NCBI GenBank assembly: GCA_900756545.1
Contig: CAAEKO010000035.1
Span: 1 to 28,126 of the forward strand
Origin: Clostridia bacterium
GTDB taxonomy: Bacteria > Bacillota > Clostridia > UBA1381
Reading direction: 5' to 3'
Length of the DNA stretch: 28,126 nucleotides
The notes under the pieces were generated by a model. That model was not told where the DNA came from. It was given only the letters and a program-made list of their open reading frames with translations, and made no database searches. Below, piece by piece: positions 16,663 through 23,407 of this stretch; the first letter of the stretch is position 1, and every line of letters starts with the position of its first letter. The position numbers and the translations under genes were made by a program.

Positions 16663-16779
16663 TTATCTTTCGTTATTATCTTTTTGATTCTGGTTATTGT
16701 TTTGCTTCTGGTTTTGCTGGTTGTTGTTCTGCTTCTGCTGATTGTTGTTATTATTGTTTTGCTGATTGTTTTTTTCCAT
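16663..16779 (-). CDS. 38-residue Asn/Gln-rich microprotein
   Basis: A short open frame (ATG 16779 to TAA 16663) encodes a peptide beginning MEKNNQQ and ending KDNNER. Of 38 residues, 18 are Asn and 11 are Gln; the rest are mostly Lys, Glu, Asp and Arg, with no hydrophobic segment. AAAGGAAG lies 8 nt upstream, and the gene has its own terminator and lies after the rplT terminator, so it is an independent unit. The third positions vary (both AAC and AAT, CAA and CAG), which argues that the protein, not a simple DNA repeat, is kept. I do not recognise a named family. Similar N/Q-rich small proteins occur in clostridial genomes without known function; a spore-coat or SASP-like link is speculation. 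Confidence 0.6.
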   Translation of the reverse strand: MEKNNQQNNNNNNQQKQNNNQQNQKQNNNQNQKDNNER

Positions 16780-16786
16780 GATTATC

Positions 16787-16826
16787 ACTTCCTTTCCTTT
16801 ACACATATATTTTTACCAAAGGAAGT
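16787..16826 (-). promoter_or_regulatory. Inverted repeat covering the Asn/Gln peptide ribosome site
   Basis: On the minus strand ACTTCCTTT (16826-16818) is a perfect complement of AAAGGAAGT (16795-16787), which is the ribosome-binding sequence of the peptide gene. The loop is 22 nt. The pairing would hide the ribosome site. Confidence 0.5.
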
Positions 16827-16850
16827 TTTTTTATACATGTTTCTGGAAAG

Positions 16851-16882
16851 AAATAAGAAAAAAGCGCCTCAATAGGGCGCTT
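16851..16882 (-). terminator. Terminator of the infC-rpmI-rplT operon
   Basis: On the minus strand AAGCGCC (16882-16876) pairs with GGCGCTT (16868-16862) around a 7-nt loop and a run of T follows. It starts 8 nt after the rplT stop. Confidence 0.92.
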
Positions 16883-16889
16883 GATATGA

Positions 16890-17243
16890 TTACAATGCTG
16901 CTTTTGCCGTTTCAGCCAGTTTTGCAAATGCCGCAGGATCCGCGATTGCAATTTCAGAAATCATTTTTCTGTTCATTTCAATACCAGACTTTTTCAGGCC
17001 GTTCATAAATGTGGAATAGTTCATGCCATTTTGTTTAGCAGCCGCGCTGATTCTGGAGATCCACAGCCTTCTGAAATCACGTTTTCTGCGTTTACGGCCG
17101 ATGTAAGCATTCTGCATGGAACGCATAACTGCCTGATTTGCAGTTCTGTAAATTCTGCTTTCTCCGCCGCGGAAGCCCTTTGCAAGCTTCAAAACCTTTT
17201 TATGTTTTTTTCTTGTATTTAAAGCGCCTTTTACTCTTGCCAT
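16890..17243 (-). CDS. rplT: Ribosomal protein L20
   Basis: A 117-residue large-subunit protein that binds 23S rRNA early in assembly. The basic N-terminal helix region (RKKHKKVLKLAKGFRGG, 11-27) and the globular C-terminal half with RSMQNAYIGRKRRKRDFR are typical and full length. In Firmicutes L20 represses its own operon by binding the leader RNA, which fits the leader seen before infC. It is last in the operon and 24 nt after rpmI. Confidence 0.98.
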   Translation of the reverse strand: MARVKGALNTRKKHKKVLKLAKGFRGGESRIYRTANQAVMRSMQNAYIGRKRRKRDFRRLWISRISAAAKQNGMNYSTFMNGLKKSGIEMNRKMISEIAIADPAAFAKLAETAKAAL

Positions 17244-17267
17244 TGGTTTTCTACCTCTCTTTCAATC

Positions 17268-17465
17268 TTATTTGTAAGGAATCAGTTTCTTGATTACGGC
17301 TGCATTTGCCGCTGAGCAGTATGCCTGCTTTCTCAGGTGTCTTTTCCGTTTTGTACTTTTTTTGTTCAGAATGTGTCTTCTGAAAGACTTATTCATCTTT
17401 ACCTTACCTTTTTTTGTAAGATTGAATCTTTTTGCAGCCCCTCTGTGTGTTTTTATTTTAGGCAT
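17268..17465 (-). CDS. rpmI: Ribosomal protein L35
   Basis: A 65-residue very basic large-subunit protein, full length. The family signature KTHRGAAKRF (5-14) and the Lys/Arg-rich middle (KKSTKRKRHLRK) are present. AAGGAG lies about 10 nt before the ATG. It sits between infC and rplT, 28 nt after infC, the standard order. Confidence 0.97.
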   Translation of the reverse strand: MPKIKTHRGAAKRFNLTKKGKVKMNKSFRRHILNKKSTKRKRHLRKQAYCSAANAAVIKKLIPYK

Positions 17466-17493
17466 GTCTGTCCACTCCTTCCAAAGTATATAA

Positions 17494-18009
17494 TTATTGT
17501 ACTGTTGAGGAAAGGAACATAATCATATTCCGGCCCTCCAGCTTCGGCTGTCTGTCTACAGTGCCGAATTCCTTTACCGTTTCTGCAAATTTGATCAGGA
17601 GCGCTTCACCAATCTCAGCATGACTAACTTCACGACCGCGGAAACGCACACATACCTTTACTTTATCCCCATTTTTCAAAAAACGGACAGCATGATTGCA
17701 TTTTGTGTTGAAATCATTCTTGTCGATTGAGGGAGAAAGCTGGATCTCTTTGGTATTAATGATCTTTTGGTTTTTGCGGTTTTCCTTATCACGTTTTGCA
17801 GCCTCGAATTTGAATTTGCCGTAGTCCATGATTTTGCATACGGGCGGCTGGGCTGTCGGTGCGATTTTGACCAGGTCAAGCCCCTTACTGATGGCAAGGT
17901 CAAGAGCCTGCTTCGCAGACATAACGCCGAGCTGTTCCCCGTCCGCGCTCACAATCCTAAGCTGTGCATCGCGAATTTCCTCGTTAATTTGTAAGTCTTT
18001 GTTAGCTAT
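17494..18009 (-). CDS. infC: Translation initiation factor IF-3, rare AUA start
   Basis: A 171-residue factor that keeps ribosomal subunits apart and checks the start codon. The two-domain layout is intact: N-terminal part with INEEIRDAQLRIV (8-20) and PVCKIMDYGKFKFE (about 56-69), then the C-terminal part from LSPSIDKNDF. The start is set as ATA at 18009-18007, 8 nt after a GGAGG site, because homologues begin at this point (the next residues are ANKDLQINEEIR) and other infC genes use non-AUG starts. An in-frame ATG at 18069 lies inside the leader terminator and is not credible. IF3 discriminates against such codons, giving autoregulation. Confidence 0.95.
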   Translation of the reverse strand: MANKDLQINEEIRDAQLRIVSADGEQLGVMSAKQALDLAISKGLDLVKIAPTAQPPVCKIMDYGKFKFEAAKRDKENRKNQKIINTKEIQLSPSIDKNDFNTKCNHAVRFLKNGDKVKVCVRFRGREVSHAEIGEALLIKFAETVKEFGTVDRQPKLEGRNMIMFLSSTVQ

Positions 18010-18156
18010 GGTGAATCCCTCCAATATAAATAAAATGCATGAAAAAAACGGATGCAAAACCATCCGCACAATCCTATAAACGCAAAAATACGCTACAGTA
18101 TTTACCGCAAAACTTTTGTCGTACGGTGAGGACGGACAGCCCTGCTTGTTTAATCT
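18010..18156 (-). promoter_or_regulatory. L20-type attenuator leader of infC-rpmI-rplT
   Basis: The leader of about 145 nt ends in an intrinsic terminator: CGGATG (18066-18061) pairs with CATCCG (18054-18049), with seven T at 18048-18042, just before infC. The 5' arm could instead pair with CCGTCC upstream (18135-18130), a possible antiterminator. Firmicute operons of this order are known to be attenuated by L20. I cannot match the full L20 consensus fold by eye. Confidence 0.7.
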
Positions 18157-18161
18157 TAAAT

Positions 18162-18190
18162 AGTATATCAGATTGACGGCTGTCTGTCAA
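18162..18190 (-). promoter_or_regulatory. Promoter of infC-rpmI-rplT
   Basis: On the minus strand TTGACA (18190-18185) and TATACT (18167-18162) are 17 nt apart. ATTGAC/GTCAAT (18191-18186, 18177-18172) forms an inverted repeat over the -35 and spacer. Confidence 0.85.
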
Positions 18191-18197
18191 TACTTTT

Positions 18198-18225
18198 TTG
18201 AAAAGATTTGATGAGGAAATATAAT
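18198..18225 (+). promoter_or_regulatory. Candidate promoter of ldh
   Basis: TTGAAA (18198-18203) and TATAAT (18220-18225) are 16 nt apart. The -35 lies only 7 nt from the -35 of the divergent infC promoter. The leader to the ldh ATG is about 105 nt. A second TATGAT at 18298 has no good -35. Confidence 0.55.
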
Positions 18226-18337
18226 ATTATTGGGAAGAAATAAAAAATTCTATTCCTGATTTTATGAAAAGTCTGCATAACCACCGGAAAAACGGGTTAT
18301 GATAGTAGTAATCATTTTATGGAAAGGATGGGGAATC

Positions 18338-19279
18338 ATGTTCAGAGGAAAAGTAGTTGTTGTCGGCGCTGGCTATGTGGGCTCTACTACGGCGTTTACC
18401 ATTATGCTGGGCGGACTGTTTTCAGAAATCGTAATCATTGATTTAAATAAAGATAAGGCGGTGGGAGACGCTATGGATATGGCCCATGGTGTTTCCTTTG
18501 TTAAACCGGTAAATGTGTATGCGGGGGATTACAGTGACTGCAAGGACGCAGATATTGTTATCATTACAGCCGGCGTAGGGCAGAAGCCGGGTGAAACGCG
18601 GCTGGATTTATTAAAACGGAATGTAGAGGTATTCAAGAGCATTATCGGAAACATTATGAGATATGCGCCGGACGACGTGATTCTGCTGACGGTCACGAAT
18701 CCTGTGGATATTCTGACTTATGCTACGTTCAAGCTATCCGGGCTGCCGAAAAACCAGATTCTTGGGTCGGGAACAGTGCTGGACACATCCCGGCTGAAAT
18801 ACATGATCAGCCGCATGACTGGCATCGACGCACGAAACTGCCACACGTACATTATCGGCGAGCACGGGGACAGCGAGGTGGCGGCGTGGAGCATCACGAA
18901 TATCGGGGGCATGTCTATGACGGAATTTTGCAAGTATACGGGCAAGTGCAATTTGACAGACTTAGATACCATGTACAATCAGGTAAAGAACACAGCGTAT
19001 GATATTATTGAGAAAAAAGGCGCCACGTATTATGCCATTGCGGTAGCGGTTGCCAGGATTGTGGAATGCATTGCCGGAGACGAAAATTCTATACTCACCG
19101 TTTCCAGTGTTTTTGACGGGCAGTATGACATTTCCGGCGTGGCGCTTTCCGTGCCAACAAAAGTCGGCGGGGAAGGAATTGAAAAAATTCTGGAGGTACC
19201 ATTCAGCCGGGATGAGATGAAGGGACTGCGGAATTCTGCGGACACTCTGCGGGATTTGATCCATGAAATGGGATTGTGA
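18338..19279 (+). CDS. ldh: L-lactate dehydrogenase
   Basis: Reduces pyruvate to L-lactate while reoxidising NADH. Numbering from ATG 18338 (313 aa): dinucleotide motif GAGYVGS (10-16), Asp35 at the end of the second strand for NAD choice, Gln82 in GQKPGETR (Gln marks lactate rather than malate dehydrogenase), catalytic Arg88, substrate Arg152 in DTSRLKYM, and catalytic His176 in GEHGDSE. An upstream in-frame ATG at 18299 has no ribosome site, while AAAGGATGGGG precedes 18338. It is a single gene closed by its own terminator. I see no Rex-type operator. Malate dehydrogenase is the main alternative and is disfavoured by Gln82. Confidence 0.95.
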   Translation: MFRGKVVVVGAGYVGSTTAFTIMLGGLFSEIVIIDLNKDKAVGDAMDMAHGVSFVKPVNVYAGDYSDCKDADIVIITAGVGQKPGETRLDLLKRNVEVFKSIIGNIMRYAPDDVILLTVTNPVDILTYATFKLSGLPKNQILGSGTVLDTSRLKYMISRMTGIDARNCHTYIIGEHGDSEVAAWSITNIGGMSMTEFCKYTGKCNLTDLDTMYNQVKNTAYDIIEKKGATYYAIAVAVARIVECIAGDENSILTVSSVFDGQYDISGVALSVPTKVGGEGIEKILEVPFSRDEMKGLRNSADTLRDLIHEMGL

Positions 19280-19286
19280 GAAAAGC

Positions 19287-19318
19287 AAAAGACGGATGTA
19301 TTTCCGTCTTTTTTTTTG
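19287..19318 (+). terminator. Terminator of ldh
   Basis: GACGGA (19291-19296) and TCCGTC (19303-19308) pair, extended by an A-run on the left and a T-run on the right. The loop is TGTATT. It lies 8 nt past the ldh stop. Confidence 0.92.
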
Positions 19319-19393
19319 TTGTTGTCGGATGCGGCAAAATGCACAAAAATAGAAATAAAAATTCTAAAAGTTTGTAGAAAAATTTAATCACAA

Positions 19394-19436
19394 TTTTTGC
19401 AAAAGGCTTGCAAAAAGAGGAAGAATTGTATATAAT
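19394..19436 (+). promoter_or_regulatory. S10 operon promoter with palindrome over the -35
   Basis: TTGCAA (19408-19413) and TATAAT (19431-19436) are 17 nt apart. A perfect 9-bp palindrome, TTTTTGCAA (19394-19402) and TTGCAAAAA (19408-19416), with a 5-bp centre, covers the -35 box. It may be an operator or simply an A/T-rich upstream element. Confidence 0.8.
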
Positions 19437-19779
19437 AGTAGCGTTGTGACACTTGACAAACGATGAAGCGGGAGGTTGCGGGCGATACTGGTCCGGTTTT
19501 TCCGTGGAGAATGTCCGATTCATGAAACCGGGCGACAGGTCACGCTGCTACTAAAGAAGAAACAAACCTGGCTTTTTGGGGGAGTTGTGCCCTGAAAAGC
19601 TATTGGCGCGTCTTTTTGCGGCGGTATGCCTACCCGGAAATGCAGAAAGCAGTTTCGGGTTTTTATTTAAGGGTGTTAGAAACACCCGGCGGTGTGTAAA
19701 CACAGGAGAGCTGTCGTGCAGGAACAACACAATGGTACGGGCAAGACCCGGCACAAAAACTATTATAGGAGGGAAAAGT
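19437..19779 (+). promoter_or_regulatory. Structured leader of the S10 operon with attenuator
   Basis: About 340 nt without a gene separate the promoter from rpsJ. Visible elements in order: a 9-bp helix GTCCGGTTT (19491-19499) with AAACCGGGC (19525-19533); GTGAC/GTCAC closing pairs (19446-19450, 19539-19543); hairpin 19571-19600 (GCTTTT with AAAAGC, inner GGG/CCC); a terminator-like hairpin 19632-19660 (ACCCG-AAA with TTTCGGGT, one bulged G, inner TGC/GCA) followed by TTTTTA; and hairpin 19671-19687 (GGGTGTT/AACACCC). This suggests transcription attenuation, probably by a ribosomal protein. I do not recognise a named Rfam family. The TTG-started frame from 19576 is only a read-through extension of rpsJ. 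Confidence 0.7.
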
Positions 19780-20094
19780 ATGGCAGCAAATCAGAAAATC
19801 AGAATCAAGTTAAAAGCTTATGACCATGCAATTCTGGATCAGTCGGCTGAAAAGATCGTGGAAATCGCAAAAAGAACAGGCGCAAAGGTTTCCGGTCCGA
19901 TCCCGCTTCCGACAGACAAGGAAATTATCACGATCCTGAGAGCGGTGCATAAGTACAAGGATTCCCGCGAGCAGTTCGAGCGGAGAACCCACAAAAGATT
20001 GATTGATATCGTTGTCCCTGGCGCAAAGACCATGGAAGCGTTAATCAAAATCGATCTGCCGGCTGGTGTTGACATCAACATCACGCAAAAATAA
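19780..20094 (+). CDS. rpsJ: Ribosomal protein S10
   Basis: A 104-residue small-subunit head protein, also NusE in antitermination. The family core KIRIKLKAYDH (6-16) and RRTHKRLIDIV are intact. ATG 19780 has AGGAGGG about 7 nt before it, and longer in-frame starts upstream lie in the leader. It is the first gene of the S10 operon. Confidence 0.98.
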   Translation: MAANQKIRIKLKAYDHAILDQSAEKIVEIAKRTGAKVSGPIPLPTDKEIITILRAVHKYKDSREQFERRTHKRLIDIVVPGAKTMEALIKIDLPAGVDINITQK

Positions 20095-20236
20095 TTCCGG
20101 AAACGGAGGTTTTCGCACAGTTGTGCGGGCAGGTTTTAAAAGCCCTCTGGGGTGGCAGTAGCTTTCGGGCTATGATGCAGGTCAATGTTCCCATCCGCTT
20201 TGTGGGAACCAATAACTGTTGAAAGGAAGGAAAGAC
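20095..20236 (+). promoter_or_regulatory. Structured rpsJ-rplC spacer
   Basis: This 142-nt gap is the longest inside the operon. It holds hairpins CGCAC/GTGCG (20114-20127), TAGC/GCTA around 20158-20172, and a perfect 7-bp stem GTTCCCA (20187-20193) with TGGGAAC (20203-20209), 9-nt loop, shortly before the rplC ribosome site. No T-run follows, so a translational control or processing role is likelier than termination. Confidence 0.5.
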
Positions 20237-20866
20237 ATGGAAAAAGCGATTTTAGGTACCAAGGTTGGTATGACCCAAATTTTTAACGAAGACGGAAAAG
20301 TTATTCCGGTAACAGTCGTTATGGCTGGCCCCTGTGTTGTTACACAGAAGAAGACGGCGGAAAATGACGGCTACGAAGCAGTACAGGTCGGCTTTGGTGA
20401 AGTAAAGGAAAAAAGCCTGAACAAGCCAATGAAGGGACATTTCGCAAAGGCTGACGTGGCATGCAAAAAGTATGTAAGAGAATTGAGACTGGACGACTGC
20501 TCAAGCCTGAACGTAGGCGACGAAATCAAGGCCGATGTTTTCGCTGCGGGCGACAAGATCGACGTTACCGGCATCAGCAAAGGTAAAGGTTTTGCCGGTC
20601 CGATGAAGCGCTGGGGACTGCACAGAGGCCCGATGGCGCACGGCTCCGGTTATCATAGAGGCTCTGGTTCCATGGGCGCATGCTCTAATCCTGGACGGGT
20701 TATGAAGGGCAAGAAGCTCCCCGGACACATGGGCGTTGCAAAGGTAACAGTCCAAAACCTGGAGGTTGTCAAGGTTGATGCTGAAAACAACCTGATCCTG
20801 CTCAAGGGCGCAGTTCCGGGTAACAAGGGCGGGCTGGTTACCATCAGAAACAGCGTAAAAGCGTAA
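20237..20866 (+). CDS. rplC: Ribosomal protein L3
   Basis: A 209-residue large-subunit protein near the peptidyl-transferase centre. Seen are MEKAILGTKVGMTQIF at the start and the central loop HRGSGSMGACSNPGRVMKGKKLPGHMG that reaches into the rRNA. ATG 20237 follows GGAAGGAAAG; a TTG at 20219 is upstream of that site and is rejected. Full length. Confidence 0.98.
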   Translation: MEKAILGTKVGMTQIFNEDGKVIPVTVVMAGPCVVTQKKTAENDGYEAVQVGFGEVKEKSLNKPMKGHFAKADVACKKYVRELRLDDCSSLNVGDEIKADVFAAGDKIDVTGISKGKGFAGPMKRWGLHRGPMAHGSGYHRGSGSMGACSNPGRVMKGKKLPGHMGVAKVTVQNLEVVKVDAENNLILLKGAVPGNKGGLVTIRNSVKA

Positions 20867-20893
20867 TAGGGGTTAGGAAAGGAGGAAAATAAT

Positions 20894-21517
20894 ATGCCTA
20901 CAGTAGCTGTATATAACATGGAAGGCGCAAAGGTCGGATCGATGGAAGTCAGCGACGCGATTTTTGCTGCTGAAGTGAATAAACCGGTTTTGCATGAAGT
21001 AGTAAAAAACTATTTGGCAAACCAGCGGCAGGGCACACAGAGCACAAAGACCCGTACGGAAGTCCGGGGCGGCGGCATCAAGCCCTGGAGACAGAAGGGA
21101 ACAGGACGCGCAAGACAAGGAAGCATCCGCGCTCCGCAGTGGACAGGCGGCGGCGTTGCGTTAGGTCCTAAGCCCCGCGATTACAGATATAGCGTAAACA
21201 AGAAGGTTAAGCGGGTAGCTTTGAAATCCGCGCTTTCTGCGAAATATGAAGCTTATGAGATTTTTGTGATCGAGGATCTGAAGATGGATGAGATCAAAAC
21301 AGCAAAGATCGCAAACATGCTCAAGGCTTTGGAAATCAACACTAAGGCGCTGATCGTTACAGCGGAATGCGATGAAAACGTGTACAAATCAGCACGGAAT
21401 ATCAAGGGTGTTACACCGACTTACGTTGGTACACTAAACACATATGAAATCCTGAAGCACGACAAGTTCGTGATTTCCAAGGAAGCGATCCAAAAGATTG
21501 AGGAGGTGCTTGCATAA
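20894..21517 (+). CDS. rplD: Ribosomal protein L4
   Basis: A 207-residue large-subunit protein. The long basic loop that lines the exit tunnel is clear (TEVRGGGIKPWRQKGTGRAR, 55-74, then GSIRAPQW). It starts after GGAAAGGAGG, 27 nt past rplC, and its stop overlaps the rplW start (TAATG), so the two are translationally coupled. Confidence 0.98.
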   Translation: MPTVAVYNMEGAKVGSMEVSDAIFAAEVNKPVLHEVVKNYLANQRQGTQSTKTRTEVRGGGIKPWRQKGTGRARQGSIRAPQWTGGGVALGPKPRDYRYSVNKKVKRVALKSALSAKYEAYEIFVIEDLKMDEIKTAKIANMLKALEINTKALIVTAECDENVYKSARNIKGVTPTYVGTLNTYEILKHDKFVISKEAIQKIEEVLA

Positions 21518-21822
21518 TGAAGTTTGCACACGATATCATCAGAAGACCAATCATCTCCGAACGCAGTATGGAAGTTGACTTTGACAAAAACGGCAATGAA
21601 ATTAAAAAATATACCTTTGAAGTGCCTGCGACCGCCAACAAGGTTGAGATTAAAAAGGCATGCGAGGAAGTTTTCGGCGTGAAGGTTGCTAAGGTCAACA
21701 CAATGCGCGTTATGGGCAAAGTGAAGAGAATGGGCAGGTACGAGGGCAGAAGGGCTTCCTGGAAAAAGGCCGTCGTGACTCTGGCTGCCGGCAGCAAAAC
21801 AATCGAATTCTTCGAAATGTAA
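21517..21822 (+). CDS. rplW: Ribosomal protein L23
   Basis: A 101-residue protein at the tunnel exit, the docking site for trigger factor and SRP. The family start DIIRRPIISERS (6-17) and YTFEVPATANKVEIKKACEEVFGVKV are seen. The ribosome site AGGAGG lies inside the end of rplD. An inverted repeat CTGAAAT/ATTTCAG follows at 21829-21854, before rplB. Confidence 0.98.
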   Translation: MKFAHDIIRRPIISERSMEVDFDKNGNEIKKYTFEVPATANKVEIKKACEEVFGVKVAKVNTMRVMGKVKRMGRYEGRRASWKKAVVTLAAGSKTIEFFEM

Positions 21823-21873
21823 GATTTGCTGAAATCTTGGTTTGGAAATTTCAGATAAGGAGTGAATATAGAA

Positions 21874-22707
21874 ATGGCTATCAAGAAATATAAGCCTACC
21901 TCTCCTGCAAGAAGATTCATGACTGTTTCGGACTTCGCCGAAATCACAAAGACATCCCCTGAGCGTTCTTTGCTTGAATCTCTGAAGAAAAATGCAGGCA
22001 GAAACTCATATGGCAGAATTACTGTTCGTCACAGAGGCGGCGGCAACAGAAGAAAATACAGAATCATCGACTTCAAACGGAACAAGGACGGTATGCCAGC
22101 AACGGTTATCGGCATTGAGTATGATCCGAATCGGACGGCAAACATTGCCCTGATCCAGTATGAGGACGGCACAAAGACATATATCATAGCTCCGCTGGGT
22201 CTGACAGACGGCGACGTAGTCGTATCCGGCGAAGGTGCAGATATCAAGCCGGGCAATGCACTGTTCTTAAAGGATATCCCGGTTGGTACGCTGATCCACA
22301 ATATTGAGCTGTATCCGGGCAAGGGCGGTCAGTTGGTACGTTCCGCAGGCAGTTCCGCACAGCTGATGGCGAAGGAAGGCGCTTACGCGCAGATTCGTCT
22401 GCCCTCCGGCGAAGTCCGCATGGTACGGCTGGAATGTAAGGCAACAATCGGTATCATTGGAAACCAGCAGCATGAAAACATCTCCATCGGTAAGGCCGGT
22501 AGAAAACGCCACATGGGTTGGCGGCCTACAGTCCGCGGTGTTGTTATGAATCCAAACGACCACCCGCATGGCGGTGGTGAAGGTAAGTCACCGATCGGAC
22601 GTCCAGCGCCTGTTACGCCTTGGGGTAAACCTGCGCTGGGTTACAAGACCAGAAAGAAAAAGAATAAGACTGACAAGTTCATCATAAAGAGAAGAAACGA
22701 TAAGTAA
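21874..22707 (+). CDS. rplB: Ribosomal protein L2
   Basis: A 277-residue large-subunit core protein needed for subunit joining and peptidyl transfer. The RNA-binding domain (GRITVRHRGGGNRRKYR, about 48-64) and C-terminal VRGVVMNPNDHPHGGGEG with the conserved His are intact. ATG 21874 is preferred; GTG 21862 directly abuts the AAGGA site and is too close to be used. Confidence 0.98.
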   Translation: MAIKKYKPTSPARRFMTVSDFAEITKTSPERSLLESLKKNAGRNSYGRITVRHRGGGNRRKYRIIDFKRNKDGMPATVIGIEYDPNRTANIALIQYEDGTKTYIIAPLGLTDGDVVVSGEGADIKPGNALFLKDIPVGTLIHNIELYPGKGGQLVRSAGSSAQLMAKEGAYAQIRLPSGEVRMVRLECKATIGIIGNQQHENISIGKAGRKRHMGWRPTVRGVVMNPNDHPHGGGEGKSPIGRPAPVTPWGKPALGYKTRKKKNKTDKFIIKRRNDK

Positions 22708-22739
22708 TTATCGCAGATTCCGAAAGGAGGAAAACAAGA

Positions 22740-23012
22740 ATGGGCAGATCATTGAAAAAAGGACCTTTCGTGGAAGAGCGTTTGATGAGCAGAATCGAGG
22801 CAATGAACGCGGCAAACGAGAAGAAGGTCGTTAAGACCTGGTCAAGAGCGTCTACGATATTCCCTGAAATGGTTGGACATACGATTGCCGTACATGACGG
22901 AAGAAAGCATGTGCCGGTATTCATCAGCGAGGATATGGTCGGGCACAGACTGGGCGAGTTTGCGCCGACAAGAACGTTTAAGGGCCACGCTGGGGCTAAA
23001 ACTTCGAGATAA
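22740..23012 (+). CDS. rpsS: Ribosomal protein S19
   Basis: A 90-residue small-subunit head protein. GRSLKKGPFVEERL at the start and GHRLGEFAPTRTFKGHAG near the end are family signatures. AAAGGAGG precedes the ATG. It lies 32 nt after rplB, the standard order. Confidence 0.98.
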   Translation: MGRSLKKGPFVEERLMSRIEAMNAANEKKVVKTWSRASTIFPEMVGHTIAVHDGRKHVPVFISEDMVGHRLGEFAPTRTFKGHAGAKTSR

Positions 23013-23052
23013 TACAAGTTCGGATTGATAAATCGGAAGGAGGAATCCAGAA

Positions 23053-23388
23053 ATGGAAGCACGTGCAGTTTTAAGATACGCTCGCATTTCTCCGAGAAAG
23101 GTGAAGATCGTTCTTGACCTGATCAGAAACAAGCCGGTCGGTGTGGCGATGGGAATCATCAAAAACACGCCGAAGGCCGCAAGCGAGTATTTGGAAAAGC
23201 TTTTGAACTCTGCTATGGCAAACGCAGAGCACAATCATAATTTGGATATCAATAAATTATATGTAGCAGAATGTTATGCGACACAGGGGCCGACTCTCAA
23301 ACGGGTTAGACCAAGAGCCCAGGGCAGAGCGTTCAGAATTTTAAAGCGGACCAGCCACATTACGCTGGTACTTAAAGAGAAAGAATAA
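23053..23388 (+). CDS. rplV: Ribosomal protein L22
   Basis: A 111-residue large-subunit protein whose hairpin loop lines the exit tunnel (PRAQGRAFRILKRTSHIT, 83-100). RYARISPRKVKIVLDLIR marks the N-terminus. GGAAGGAGG precedes the ATG. Confidence 0.98.
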   Translation: MEARAVLRYARISPRKVKIVLDLIRNKPVGVAMGIIKNTPKAASEYLEKLLNSAMANAEHNHNLDINKLYVAECYATQGPTLKRVRPRAQGRAFRILKRTSHITLVLKEKE

Positions 23389-23407
23389 TTGAAAAGGAGG
23401 TATTCCT

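Noticed and set aside
16684..16875. Plus-strand hydrophobic frame rich in Leu, Ile and Val
   Set aside because: It is the antisense shadow of the Asn/Gln peptide gene; it has no ribosome site and crosses the rplT terminator.
18042..18069. ATG-started N-terminal extension of infC
   Set aside because: It lies in the leader terminator, has no ribosome site, and encodes residues not found in IF3.
19463..19525. Possible 20-codon upstream frame in the S10 leader
   Set aside because: No ribosome site precedes the ATG, and it overlaps the proposed RNA helices.
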